Shown here one piece after another: positions 39,678 through 50,728 of a stretch of DNA of 64,000 nucleotides; positions within the stretch are counted from its first letter, which is position 1, and every line of letters starts with the position of its first letter. The stretch comes from Hydrogenophaga intermedia. Its GTDB lineage: Bacteria > Pseudomonadota > Gammaproteobacteria > Burkholderiales > Burkholderiaceae_C. The position numbers and the translations under genes were made by a program. Below the pieces are notes generated by a model. That model saw only the letters and a program-made list of their open reading frames with translations, was not told the DNA's origin and searched no databases. The stretch lies in the NCBI RefSeq assembly GCF_000723405.1, contig NZ_CCAE010000001.1:62001-126000 (forward strand), written 5' to 3'.

Positions 39678-40031
39678 TCAACTCCCCCGATAAGTCGAAT
39701 AAGCCCAGGGACTCACCAACAACGGCACGTGGTAGTGCTGATCCATCCGCGCCACCCCGAAGTCCAGCGCCACGCGATCGAGAAACCGCGGCTCCGGCAA
39801 CTCCACACCAAGCGCGTCGAAGTAACCCTTCACCTCGAACACCAGCCGATACGTCCCCACCTTCAGCGACGCGTTGTCCAACAGCGCCCCGTCCGGGTTG
39901 CGCCCATCCGCATTCAGCGTGAAGCGCTTGATCAGCGTCGCCTGCTCACCCTGCGTGGCGTACAGAGCCACCTCCATGCCAGCGGCCGGGCAGCCGTGCA
40001 TCGTGTCCAGAACGTGGGTGCTCAGGCCCAT
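39678..40031 (-). CDS. uraH: 5-hydroxyisourate hydrolase
   Basis: Transthyretin-like enzyme, 117 residues, that hydrolyses 5-hydroxyisourate to OHCU. LSTHVLDTMHGCPAAGM carries the N-terminal catalytic histidine and YHVPLLVSPWAYSTYRGS is the C-terminal family signature. It diverges from the FCD regulator across a 70-base gap that holds a palindromic operator, with AGGAGAA as ribosome-binding site. Confidence 0.96.
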   Translation of the reverse strand: MGLSTHVLDTMHGCPAAGMEVALYATQGEQATLIKRFTLNADGRNPDGALLDNASLKVGTYRLVFEVKGYFDALGVELPEPRFLDRVALDFGVARMDQHYHVPLLVSPWAYSTYRGS

Positions 40032-40071
40032 GGCGGTGTTCTCCTATGTCAGCGAGTTCGGTCGACCAAAA

Positions 40072-40081
40072 GTGTATACAG
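40072..40081. promoter_or_regulatory. Operator GTGTATACAG in the uraH/FCD-regulator gap
   Basis: Core palindrome TGTATACA (40073-40080), typical of GntR/FCD regulators; the TATACA could be the -10 of the regulator gene. An identical 10-mer occurs before the transporter operon at 47257-47266. A second palindrome, GGTCGACC, lies at 40060-40067. Confidence 0.65.
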
Positions 40082-40111
40082 TTTGGCACGAATCTGGCTA
40101 TCATGCACCGC

Positions 40112-40777
40112 ATGGAAACGTCCAGCACGGCCCAGATCGTCGATGCGCTCACGCGCGCCATCGTGGAACACCGGCTACGCCCGGGCACCAAACTGGCCGA
40201 GCAGAAACTGGCCGACCACTTCGGCGTCTCGCGCACCCTGGTCAGACAAGCCCTGTTCCAGCTCTCGCAGAACCGCCTCATCCGCCTGGAGCCCGCGCGC
40301 GGCGCCTTCGTCTCCACCCCCTCGGCCGACGAGGCGCGCCAGGTCTTTGCCGTGCGCCGCATGCTCGAGGTGGAAATGACCCGCGCCTTCGTGCGCCAGG
40401 CCACCCCCGCCACGCTGCGCGCCCTGCGCGAGCACCTGGCGCAGGAGCGCCAGGCCGTGCAGCAGCAGGACGTGCCCGGCCGCACCGAACTGCTGGGCGA
40501 CTTCCACGTGCGCATGGCCGAGCTCATGGACAACCGCGTGCTGGCCGAGCTGCTGCGCGACCTCATCTCGCGCTGCGCGCTCATCACCCTCATGTACCAG
40601 AGCAGCGAGGCCGCCGCCGATTCCTGCGACGAGCACGCCGCCATCGTCAAGGCCCTGGCCGCGCGCGACGAGGCCCTGGCCGTGCGCCTGATGGACGAGC
40701 ACCTGCAGCACGTCGAGGCCAGCCTGGCCTTCGACCGGCCCCTGCCCGCGAACGAACTCTCATTGGCCCTGTCATGA
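40112..40777 (+). CDS. GntR/FCD-family regulator of purine catabolism (HpxS-like)
   Basis: 221 residues: a winged helix (residues 5-70, with HFGVSRTLVRQALFQLSQNRLI) and an all-helical FCD ligand domain with likely metal-binding histidines in GDFHVRMAEL and CDEHAAIV. First gene of a unit with puuE, the uraD-allC fusion and an M20 hydrolase, and divergent from uraH, so it is probably the purine/allantoin regulator, like HpxS in Klebsiella. I start at 40112 because the upstream ATG (40046) precedes the operator; 40103 is a near-equal alternative. Confidence 0.85.
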   Translation: METSSTAQIVDALTRAIVEHRLRPGTKLAEQKLADHFGVSRTLVRQALFQLSQNRLIRLEPARGAFVSTPSADEARQVFAVRRMLEVEMTRAFVRQATPATLRALREHLAQERQAVQQQDVPGRTELLGDFHVRMAELMDNRVLAELLRDLISRCALITLMYQSSEAAADSCDEHAAIVKALAARDEALAVRLMDEHLQHVEASLAFDRPLPANELSLALS

Positions 40778-41721
40778 CCTACGACACCACCGCCCCCTAC
40801 CCGCGCGACCTGATCGGTTACGGCCGCGACGTGCCACACGCCCGCTGGCCCGGCGGCGCGCGCATCGCCGTGCAGTTCGTCCTCAACTACGAAGAAGGCG
40901 GCGAGAACAGCGTGCTGCACGGCGACGACGCCTCCGAGCAGTTCCTCTCCGAGATGTTCAACCCCGCGGCCTACCCCGCGCGGCACATCAGCATGGAGGG
41001 CATCTACGAATACGGCTCGCGCGCGGGCGTGTGGCGCCTGCTGCGCGAGTTCGAGCGCCGCGGCCTGCCGCTCACCGTCTTCGGTGTGGCCCACGCGCTG
41101 CAGCGCCACCGCGAGGTGACGGCTGCCTTCGTCGAACTCGGCCACGACATCGCCTGCCACGGCCTCAAGTGGATCCATTACCAGAACGTGGACGAACTCA
41201 CCGAGCGCGCGCACATGGCCGAAGCCATGCGCATCCTCACCGAGCTCACCGGCCAGCGCCCACTGGGCTGGTACACCGGGCGCGACAGCCCCAACACCCG
41301 CCGCCTCGTCGCCGACTTCGGCGGCTTCGAGTACGACAGCGACTACTACGGCGACGACCTGCCCTTCTGGATGAAGGTGAAGAAGAGCGATGGCAGCGAC
41401 ACGCACCAGCTCATCGTGCCGTACACGCTCGACTGCAACGACATGCGCTTCGCGCTGCCGCAGGGCTACTCGCACGCCGATCCCTTCTTCCAGTACATGA
41501 AGGACACGTTCGACGCGCTCTACGCCGAGGGCAACCCGAACGGCCTGGACCGGCCCAAGATGATGAGCATCGGCATGCACTGCCGCCTGCTCGGGCGGCC
41601 CGGGCGCATCACCGCGCTGCAGCGCTTCCTCGACCATGTGCAGTCGCACGACAAGGTCTGGGTGGCGCGGCGGCTGGACATTGCGCGCCACTGGCGCGCC
41701 CAACACCCGCTCGCTGTCTGA
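40774..41721 (+). CDS. puuE: Allantoinase, polysaccharide-deacetylase type
   Basis: Cofactor-independent allantoinase of 315 residues that opens allantoin to allantoate. YPRDLIGYGRDVPHARWPGGARIAVQF is the PuuE N-terminus (shown here only in part: LIGYGRDVPHARWPGGA), and GHDIACHGLKWIHYQ and GWYTGRDSPNTRRL are the NodB-fold active-site blocks. It overlaps the regulator stop by four bases and is followed at four bases by the uraD fusion. Confidence 0.94.
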   Translation: MTYDTTAPYPRDLIGYGRDVPHARWPGGARIAVQFVLNYEEGGENSVLHGDDASEQFLSEMFNPAAYPARHISMEGIYEYGSRAGVWRLLREFERRGLPLTVFGVAHALQRHREVTAAFVELGHDIACHGLKWIHYQNVDELTERAHMAEAMRILTELTGQRPLGWYTGRDSPNTRRLVADFGGFEYDSDYYGDDLPFWMKVKKSDGSDTHQLIVPYTLDCNDMRFALPQGYSHADPFFQYMKDTFDALYAEGNPNGLDRPKMMSIGMHCRLLGRPGRITALQRFLDHVQSHDKVWVARRLDIARHWRAQHPLAV

Positions 41722-41725
41722 CGCC

Positions 41726-43507
41726 ATGGCCCTCACGCTCGACACCTTCAACGCCGCCGCGCCCGCCGAGGCCCTGCGCCTGCTCGACGGCCTGTACGAA
41801 CACTCGCCCTGGGTGGTGGAGCGCGCGCTGGCCCGGCGCCCCTTCGCCAGCCTGGCCGCGCTCAAGTGGGCGCTGGTGCAATCGGTGGCCGGCGCCACGC
41901 GCGAGGAGCAACTCGCGCTGATCCGTGCCCACCCCGAACTCGCGGGCAAGGCCATGGTGGCCAACACGCTCACCACCGAAAGCACGGGCGAGCAGAGCCG
42001 CGCCGGCCTCACGCACTGCTCGCCCGAGGAGTTCGCCGCGCTGCAGCAGCTCAACGCCGACTACAACGCACGTTTCGGCTTCCCCTTTATCCTGGCGGTG
42101 CGCGGCCCGCGCGGCAGCGGGCTCACGCGCCAGCAGATCATCGCCACCTTCCAGCGCCGCCTGCACAACCCGGTGGACTTCGAGCGCGAGGAGGCCCTGC
42201 GCAACATCCACCGCATCGCCGAGATCCGCCTGGCCGACAAGTTCGGCGCCGAGCCCGTGCTGGGCCACCACGTGTGGGACTGGCACGACAGCCTCGCGCA
42301 GCACAGCGACCCGGGCTTCAAGGAGCAGGGCCAGCTCACCGTCACCTATCTCACCGACGCGCACCAGGCCTGCCAGAAGGAACTGACGGCGCGCATGCGC
42401 GAGTGCGGCTTCGACGAGGTCTCGATCGACGCGGTGGGCAACGTGGTGGGCGTGTACCACGGCGCCACGCCCGACGCGAAGCGCCTGCTCACCGGCAGCC
42501 ACTTCGACACCGTGCGCAACGGGGGCCGGTACGACGGCCGCCTGGGCATCTTCGCGCCCCTGGCCTGCGTGCAGCGCCTGCGCCAGGCCGGCCGACGCCT
42601 GCCCTTCGGCATCGAGGTGGTGGCCTTTTCAGAAGAGGAAGGCCAGCGCTACAAGGCCACCTTCCTCGGTTCCGGCGCGCTCACGGGCGACTTCAACCCC
42701 GCGTGGCTGGAGCAGACCGACGCCGACGGCATCGCCATGCGCGAGGCCATGCGCGCCGCCGGCCTGCCCGGCACGCTGGACGCCATTGACGCGCTGCGCC
42801 GCGACCCGGCGCGCTACCTCGGCTTCGTCGAGGTGCACATCGAGCAAGGTCCCGTGCTCAACGAGATGGGCCTGCCGCTGGCGGTGGTCACCTCCATCAA
42901 CGCCGGTGTGCGCCACGTGGGCGAGGTCATCGGCATGGCCAGCCACGCCGGCACCACGCCCATGGACCGCCGTCGCGACGCCGCCTGCGCCGTGGCCGAA
43001 CTCGCGCTCTACATGGAACGCCGCGCCGCGCAGGACGGCGACTCGGTCGCCACCATCGGCCTGCTCAACGTGCCCGGCGGCTCCATCAACGTGGTGCCCG
43101 GGCGCTGCCAGTTCTCGCTCGATCTGCGCGCGCCCAACGACGACCAGCGCGACGCGCTGGAGCGCGACGTGCTCGCCGAGCTCAGCGCCATCTGCGAACG
43201 CCGTGGCCTGGGCCAGCGCCTGGAGCGCACCATGGCCGCCTCGGCCGCGCCCAGCCACCCGGCCTGGCAGACGCGTTGGGAGCAAGCCGTGGCCGCGCTG
43301 GGCCTACCGGTGCACCGCATGCCCAGCGGCGCCGGGCACGACGCCATGAAGCTGCACGAGGTGATGCCGCAGGCCATGCTGTTCGTGCGCGGCGAGAACA
43401 GCGGCATCAGCCACAACCCCCTGGAAAGCAGCACCAGCGACGACATCGAGCTGTGCGTGCGAGCCTTCGAGCATCTCCTCAATCAACTGGCCGTCGATCC
43501 CCTCTGA
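41726..43507 (+). CDS. Fusion: OHCU decarboxylase (UraD) - allantoate amidohydrolase (AllC type)
   Basis: 593 residues joining two steps of the urate route. Residues 1 to about 165 are UraD, with the catalytic His69 in IRAHPELAGK and TESTGEQSRAGL. From about 180 onward comes an M20-type amidohydrolase: GSHFDTVRNGGRYDG (metal ligands), AFSEEEGQRY and GFVEVHIEQGPVLN, as in allantoate amidohydrolase. UraD makes S-allantoin; AllC acts after allantoinase, so PuuE, encoded just upstream, works between the two halves. No stop or frameshift separates the domains. N-carbamoyl amino-acid amidohydrolase is the alternative for the second half. Confidence 0.9.
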   Translation: MALTLDTFNAAAPAEALRLLDGLYEHSPWVVERALARRPFASLAALKWALVQSVAGATREEQLALIRAHPELAGKAMVANTLTTESTGEQSRAGLTHCSPEEFAALQQLNADYNARFGFPFILAVRGPRGSGLTRQQIIATFQRRLHNPVDFEREEALRNIHRIAEIRLADKFGAEPVLGHHVWDWHDSLAQHSDPGFKEQGQLTVTYLTDAHQACQKELTARMRECGFDEVSIDAVGNVVGVYHGATPDAKRLLTGSHFDTVRNGGRYDGRLGIFAPLACVQRLRQAGRRLPFGIEVVAFSEEEGQRYKATFLGSGALTGDFNPAWLEQTDADGIAMREAMRAAGLPGTLDAIDALRRDPARYLGFVEVHIEQGPVLNEMGLPLAVVTSINAGVRHVGEVIGMASHAGTTPMDRRRDAACAVAELALYMERRAAQDGDSVATIGLLNVPGGSINVVPGRCQFSLDLRAPNDDQRDALERDVLAELSAICERRGLGQRLERTMAASAAPSHPAWQTRWEQAVAALGLPVHRMPSGAGHDAMKLHEVMPQAMLFVRGENSGISHNPLESSTSDDIELCVRAFEHLLNQLAVDPL

Positions 43508-43509
43508 CC

Positions 43510-44760
43510 ATGACCACGCCCCACCAACAACTCGACGCCTGGATCGACGCCCACTTCGACGAGCAGATCGCCTTCCTGCAGCAGCTCGTGCGCGTGCCCA
43601 CCGATACGCCGCCCGGCAACAACGCGCCGCACGCCGAGCGCACCGCCGAACTGCTGGCCGCCATGGGCTACGCCGCCGAACAGCACGCCGTGCCCGAGGC
43701 CGAGGTGCAGGCCGCCGGCCTGCAAAGCATCACCAACCTCATCGTGCGCCGCCGCTTCGCCGATGGCGGCCCGGTGATCGCGCTCAACGCCCACGGCGAC
43801 GTGGTGCCGCCTGGCGAGGGCTGGACGCACGACCCCTACGGCGGCGAGATCGCCGACGGCGCGCTGTATGGCCGCGCCACCGCCGTCAGCAAGAGCGACT
43901 TCTCCAGCTTCACCTTCGCGCTGCGCGCGCTCGAATCGCTGAAGGCACCGCTCAAGGGCGGCGTGGAGCTGCACTTCACCTACGACGAGGAGTTCGGCGG
44001 CGAACTGGGTCCGGGCTGGTTGCTCGCCAAGGGCCTGACGAAGCCCGACCTGATGATCGCCGCCGGCTTCAGCTACCAGGTGGTGGTGGCGCACAACGGT
44101 TGCCTGCAACTGGAAGTGACCGTGCAGGGTGACATGGCGCACGCCGCCATCCCCGACAGCGGCACCGACGCGCTGCAGGGCGCCACGCACATCCTCAATG
44201 CCCTGTACGCGCTCAACCGCGACTACCTTCAGGTGCGCTCCGGGGTCGAAGGCATCACCCACCCCTACCTCAACGTCGGCCTCATCAGCGGCGGCACCAA
44301 CACCAACGTCATCCCGGGCAAGGTGGTGCTCAAGCTCGACCGCCGCATGATCCCCGAGGAAGACCCGGTGCAGGTGGAGGCCGCACTGCGCGAGACCATC
44401 GCCCAGGCGGCGGCCAGCTTCGCACCGCCGCGCGGCGGCAAGGCGCTGCGCGTGGACGTGAAGCGCATGCTGCTCGCGCGCGCCATGCAGCCGCTGGCCG
44501 GCAACGCCGCGCTCGTGAAGGCGCTGCAAACGAACGGCGAAGCGGTCTTCGGCGAACCCATTCCCGCCGTCGGAACGCCGCTCTACACCGACGTGCGCCT
44601 CTACGTGGAGCGCGGCATCCCCGGCGTCATCTACGGCGCCGGCCCGCGCACCGTGCGCGAATCCAACGCCAAGCGGGCCGACGAGCACGTGCGCCTGGAC
44701 GACCTGCGCCGCGCCACCAAGGTCATCGCGCGCACCCTGCACGACCTGCTGCGCGCCTGA
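43510..44760 (+). CDS. M20-family metallohydrolase (ArgE/DapE-like)
   Basis: 416 residues, two bases after the uraD-allC fusion. Metal-binding motifs ALNAHGDVVPPGEGW and TYDEEFGGELGP, plus LDRRMIPEEDP and GIPGVIYGAGP at the C-terminus. Position in the operon suggests hydrolysis of a ureido or carbamoyl intermediate such as ureidoglycolate or a hydantoin-derived acid; the sequence itself says only amidohydrolase/deacylase. Confidence 0.82.
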   Translation: MTTPHQQLDAWIDAHFDEQIAFLQQLVRVPTDTPPGNNAPHAERTAELLAAMGYAAEQHAVPEAEVQAAGLQSITNLIVRRRFADGGPVIALNAHGDVVPPGEGWTHDPYGGEIADGALYGRATAVSKSDFSSFTFALRALESLKAPLKGGVELHFTYDEEFGGELGPGWLLAKGLTKPDLMIAAGFSYQVVVAHNGCLQLEVTVQGDMAHAAIPDSGTDALQGATHILNALYALNRDYLQVRSGVEGITHPYLNVGLISGGTNTNVIPGKVVLKLDRRMIPEEDPVQVEAALRETIAQAAASFAPPRGGKALRVDVKRMLLARAMQPLAGNAALVKALQTNGEAVFGEPIPAVGTPLYTDVRLYVERGIPGVIYGAGPRTVRESNAKRADEHVRLDDLRRATKVIARTLHDLLRA

Positions 44761-44835
44761 TACCCTGGCGTGGGGCCGACCGCAGGCGCTGCCACAATGC
44801 CGGCCCCGGCACCGCAGACAACGAGGAGATACGCC

Positions 44836-47112
<2,277 letters not shown>

Positions 47113-47169
47113 ATCCACGGCACCCCCGGGTTCCTCTCGGGGCGCGCCGCACCACATCGGGGCAAGAAT

Positions 47170-47205
47170 GCGCCCCACGCCGGTGCCCGCACCGTCGTGG
47201 GGCGC
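47170..47205 (+). terminator. Hairpin downstream of maeB
   Basis: Perfect 10-bp arms GCGCCCCACG / CGTGGGGCGC with a 16-base loop. Only GTCATTTC follows, so termination would be weak or Rho-assisted. Confidence 0.4.
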
Positions 47206-47256
47206 GTCATTTCAGGGTATGTCAGGATGACCCTGGCCCGGCCGCGCGCGGAGAAT

Positions 47257-47266
47257 GTGTATACAG
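47257..47266. promoter_or_regulatory. Operator GTGTATACAG before the ABC transporter
   Basis: Same ten bases as at 40072-40081. Its TATACA (47260-47265) could be the -10 of the transporter transcript, so a bound FCD regulator would block initiation. The start codon is 155 bases further, leaving a long leader. Confidence 0.6.
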
Positions 47267-47420
47267 ATTCCGTGTGCAAAAGGCCTTTCGGCGACCTCGC
47301 CGCTGCCCCGCGCTTCAGGGCCTTGCCACTGGCACCGATGTTGCTATCCGTTCTTCACCGCGCCCACCCCCGGCGGGCGTGCCATCACAACGACGACCAC
47401 CGCCCAGCCTTGGAGAAACC
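47267..47420 (+). promoter_or_regulatory. Long structured 5' leader of the transporter operon
   Basis: If transcription starts near 47272 the leader is about 150 bases. AAGGCC (47280-47285) pairs with GGCCTT (47319-47324), enclosing a CGGCG-ACCT-CGCCG hairpin (47289-47302). I cannot match it to a known riboswitch. It has no T-run terminator before the start codon. Confidence 0.3.
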
Positions 47421-48455
47421 ATGAACAAACGCCGCTTCCTCCAGACCACCGCCGCCCTGGCCCTGGCCACCAGCTTCGTGGGCGCCGCGCACGCGCAGAC
47501 CCCCATCAAGTTCCAGCTCGACTGGCGTTTCGAAGGCCCCGCCGCCCTGTTCCTGCAACCCGCCGCCAAAGGCTATTTCAAGCAGGCCGGGCTGGACGTC
47601 ACCATCGACGCCGGCAACGGCTCGGGCGGCACCGTCACGCGCGTGGCCTCGGGCACCTACGACATGGGCTTCGCCGACCTGGCCGCGCTGATGGAGTTCC
47701 ACGCCAACAACCCCGACGCGCCCAACAAGCCCGTGGCGGTGATGATGGTCTACAACAACACGCCGGCCGCCGTGCTCGCACTCAAGAAGAGCGGCATCAC
47801 CAAGCCCAAGGACCTGGAGGGCAAGAAGCTCGGCGCGCCCGTGTTCGACGCCGGCCGCAAGGGCTTCCCCGTCTTCCAGAAAGCCAATGGCATCAACAGC
47901 GTGGCCTGGACTTCCATGGACCCGCCGCTGCGCGAAACCATGCTGGTGCGCGGCGACATCGACGCCATCACCGGCTTCTCCTTCACCTCGCTGCTCAACC
48001 TGGAGGCGCGCGGCGTGAAGACGGAAGACGTGGTCATCCTGCCCTACGCCGACCACGGCGTGAAGCTCTACGGCAACGTCATCGTCGCCTCGCCCAAGCT
48101 CATCGCCGAGAACCCCGGCGCGGTGAAGTCCTTCCTGACCGCCTTCGCCAAGGGCGCCAAGGAAGTGATGGCCAACCCGGCCGGCGCCATCGACACCGTG
48201 AAGGCGCGCGACGGCATCATCAACGTGCCCCTGGAAACGCGCCGCCTGGCCCTGGCCATCGACGCCGTGGTCGCCAGCCCCGACGCGCGCAAGGAAGGCT
48301 TCGGCCAGGTCGTGCCGGGCCGCCTGGCCCTGATGGCCTCTCAGGTGTCCGACGCCTACGGCACCAAGACCCGCGTCGACCCCGCCAAGATCTGGAACGG
48401 CTCCATGCTGCCGACCAAGGCCGAGCTCGACATCCTGCCGCCGGCCAAGAAATAA
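47421..48455 (+). CDS. NitT/TauT-type ABC transporter substrate-binding protein
   Basis: 344 residues with a twin-arginine-free signal peptide ending AHAQT and the SsuA/THI5-like fold: IKFQLDWRFEGPAALFLQPA, KGYFKQAGLDVTID, GNGSGGTVTRVASG. Followed by its ATPase and permease genes. In the purine region the ligand is probably a purine, pyrimidine, allantoin or related ring compound. Paralogues lie at 53281 and 54851. Confidence 0.88.
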   Translation: MNKRRFLQTTAALALATSFVGAAHAQTPIKFQLDWRFEGPAALFLQPAAKGYFKQAGLDVTIDAGNGSGGTVTRVASGTYDMGFADLAALMEFHANNPDAPNKPVAVMMVYNNTPAAVLALKKSGITKPKDLEGKKLGAPVFDAGRKGFPVFQKANGINSVAWTSMDPPLRETMLVRGDIDAITGFSFTSLLNLEARGVKTEDVVILPYADHGVKLYGNVIVASPKLIAENPGAVKSFLTAFAKGAKEVMANPAGAIDTVKARDGIINVPLETRRLALAIDAVVASPDARKEGFGQVVPGRLALMASQVSDAYGTKTRVDPAKIWNGSMLPTKAELDILPPAKK

Positions 48456-48473
48456 GACCCTCGCTCAGCACAG

Positions 48474-48506
48474 GGCCAGCCACCACCGCGCGGCTGGCCT
48501 TTTTTT
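48474..48506 (+). terminator. Intrinsic terminator inside the transporter operon
   Basis: GGCCAGCC / GGCTGGCC stem (48474-48481, 48492-48499) with a 10-base loop, then T7. It lies between the binding-protein gene and the ATPase gene, so it probably gives excess binding protein over membrane components by partial read-through. Confidence 0.88.
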
Positions 48507-48521
48507 CGAAGAAAGCCGTCC

Positions 48522-49358
48522 ATGTCGACCACCGCCCCAGCGAGCGACGCCCCCTTTGTCGATTTCGACCAGGTCTGGCTCGCCTACAACGAAGAGTTGC
48601 TCGCCAAGAACGTCTTCGCCGTCGAGGACATCAACCTCAAGGTGAAACAGGGCGAGTTCATCGCCATCGTCGGCCCCTCGGGCTGTGGCAAGTCAACCTT
48701 CATGAAGCTCACCACGGGCCTGAAGATGCCCAGCATGGGCAAGATCCGCATCGACGGCCAACCCGTGACCGGCCCGCTCAAGATCTCGGGCATGGCCTTC
48801 CAGGCGCCCTCACTGCTGCCCTGGCGCACCACGCTCGACAACGTGCTGCTGCCGCTGGAAATCGTCGAACCCTTCCGCCACCAGTTCAAGGACCGTCGCA
48901 AGGAATTCGAGGAACGCGCGCACAAGCTGCTGGAGAGCGTGGGCCTGGGCGGCATGGGCAAGAAGTTTCCCTGGGAGCTGTCAGGCGGCATGCAGCAACG
49001 CGCCAGCATCTGCCGCGCGCTCATCCACGAACCCAAGATGCTGCTGCTCGACGAGCCCTTCGGCGCGCTCGACGCCTTCACCCGCGAAGAACTGTGGTGC
49101 ACCCTGCGCGACCTGTGGGAAGCGCAGCGCTTCAACGTCATCCTCGTCACGCACGACCTGCGCGAGTCGGTCTTCCTGGCCGACACCGTCTACTGCATGA
49201 GCAAGAGCCCGGGGCGCTTCGTCGTCAAGCGCGAGATCGAGATCCCGCGCACGCGCGAGCTCGATGTGACCTACACCAAGGGCTTCACCGACATCGTCCA
49301 TGAACTTCGTGGGCACATCGGCGCCATGCGCAAGAGCGGCGCCGTCATCAACCAGTGA
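48522..49358 (+). CDS. NitT/TauT-type ABC transporter ATPase
   Basis: 278 residues: Walker A GPSGCGKST (51-59), Q-loop AFQAPSLLPW, signature LSGGMQQRASI, Walker B MLLLDEP and switch VTHDLRE. An SsuB/TauB-like nucleotide-binding subunit energising uptake with the permease that follows seven bases later. Confidence 0.93.
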   Translation: MSTTAPASDAPFVDFDQVWLAYNEELLAKNVFAVEDINLKVKQGEFIAIVGPSGCGKSTFMKLTTGLKMPSMGKIRIDGQPVTGPLKISGMAFQAPSLLPWRTTLDNVLLPLEIVEPFRHQFKDRRKEFEERAHKLLESVGLGGMGKKFPWELSGGMQQRASICRALIHEPKMLLLDEPFGALDAFTREELWCTLRDLWEAQRFNVILVTHDLRESVFLADTVYCMSKSPGRFVVKREIEIPRTRELDVTYTKGFTDIVHELRGHIGAMRKSGAVINQ

Positions 49359-49365
49359 GCGCTCC

Positions 49366-50148
49366 ATGTCCATGACGAGCAAACAACGCAAGAACATCGA
49401 GCGCTTTTCTCCGCTGCTGCTGCTGATCGCGATCATCGTGGTCTGGGAAGTGATCACCGCCGGCTTCGGCGTGTCCGAGTTCATCTTTCCCAGCCCCTCG
49501 CGCATCTGGGAACAGACGCTGGAGCACAAGACCACCATCCTGGGCCACGCCTGGCGCACCTACTGGGTCACCATGGCCGGCTTCGGCCTGGCCATCGTGG
49601 TGGGCGTGCTGTTGGGCTTCCTCATCGGCAGTTCGCGCCTGGCCTATGCGGCCGTCTACCCGCTGATGACCGCCTTCAACGCCCTGCCCAAGGCCGCCTT
49701 CGTGCCCATCCTGGTGGTGTGGTTCGGCATCGGCGTGGGCCCGGCCATCCTCACGGCCTTCCTCATCTCGTTCTTCCCCATCATGGTCAACATCGCCACC
49801 GGTCTGGCCACGCTGGAGCCCGAGCTGGAAGACGTGCTGCGCGTGCTGGGTGCCAAGCGCTGGGACGTGCTCACCAAGGTCGGCCTGCCGCGCTCCATGC
49901 CCTACTTCTTCGGCTCGCTCAAGGTCGCCATCACGCTGGCTTTCGTGGGCACCACCGTCTCGGAGATGACGGCCTCCAACGAAGGCATCGGCTACCTGCT
50001 GATCTCCGCCGGCTCGTCCATGCAGATGGGCCTGGCCTTCAGCGGCCTGCTGGTGGTGGGCGTGATGGCCATGGCGATGTACGAGCTGTTCAGCTTCGTG
50101 GAAAAGCACACCACCGGCTGGGCGCACCGGGGTTCCCAGAACGCATGA
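49366..50148 (+). CDS. NitT/TauT-type ABC transporter permease
   Basis: 260 residues, about six membrane helices, with the EAA-type loop GLATLEPELEDVLRVLGAKRWDV giving the ATPase contact (seen as EDVLRVLGAKRWD). SsuC/TauC-like. The second ATG at 49372 is also possible. Its stop overlaps the deaminase start by four bases (ATGA), so the deaminase belongs to the same operon. Confidence 0.92.
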   Translation: MSMTSKQRKNIERFSPLLLLIAIIVVWEVITAGFGVSEFIFPSPSRIWEQTLEHKTTILGHAWRTYWVTMAGFGLAIVVGVLLGFLIGSSRLAYAAVYPLMTAFNALPKAAFVPILVVWFGIGVGPAILTAFLISFFPIMVNIATGLATLEPELEDVLRVLGAKRWDVLTKVGLPRSMPYFFGSLKVAITLAFVGTTVSEMTASNEGIGYLLISAGSSMQMGLAFSGLLVVGVMAMAMYELFSFVEKHTTGWAHRGSQNA

Positions 50149-50621
50149 CCGACGAGCAGATCGCGCGCCATCTGCGCCGCGCCAACGACGTGGCGCGGCG
50201 CGCCGCCGGCATGGGCCGCCACCCCTTCGGCGCGCTGCTGGTGGCGCCCGACGGCGAGACCGTGCTCGCCGAGCAGGGCAACATCGACACGGTGAACCAC
50301 GCCGAGTCCACGCTCGCCCGGCACGCGGCCAGCACCTGGCCGGGCGCCTACCTGCGCGACTGCACGCTGGTGACGACCTTCGAGCCCTGCGCCATGTGTG
50401 CGGGCACGGTGTACTGGGCCGGCATCGGGCGCGTGGTGTACGGGGCGAGTGAAGAGGCACTGCTCGCGCTCACGGGTGACCACGAAGAGAACCCCACGCT
50501 CTCGCTGCCGTGTCGCGAGGTGTTCGCGCGCGGGCAAAAGCCGGTCGAGGTGATCGGCCCGGTCGACGCGCTGGTGGATGAGATGGTGGCGCCGCACCGG
50601 GGGTTCTGGACGGCACGCTGA
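50145..50621 (+). CDS. Nucleobase/nucleoside deaminase of the CMP/dCMP-deaminase fold
   Basis: 158 residues with zinc motifs NHAES (His52, catalytic Glu54) and PCAMC (Cys82, Cys85). Size and motifs resemble the short guanine deaminase GuaD and related amino-nucleobase deaminases. Translationally coupled to the permease, so it probably deaminates what the transporter brings in, releasing ammonia and an oxo-purine or similar product. Confidence 0.85.
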   Translation: MTDEQIARHLRRANDVARRAAGMGRHPFGALLVAPDGETVLAEQGNIDTVNHAESTLARHAASTWPGAYLRDCTLVTTFEPCAMCAGTVYWAGIGRVVYGASEEALLALTGDHEENPTLSLPCREVFARGQKPVEVIGPVDALVDEMVAPHRGFWTAR

Positions 50622-50728
50622 TTCGAGGACGCCCGTCCAGCGACGTGAACCGAGTCAGGCGACGGGGTTACGCAGGTGCTCAGAATCTCGTCCGTCCGGA
50701 CGGGACGCAACACCGGGACCCCAGCGAC

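Noticed and set aside
39313-39693. Short open frames across the two palindromic elements
   Set aside because: They run through both hairpins and the terminator; sequence constraint here follows base pairing, not codons.
39946-42054. Open frame of about 700 codons, minus strand
   Set aside because: Antisense shadow of the FCD regulator, puuE and uraD; no family resemblance.
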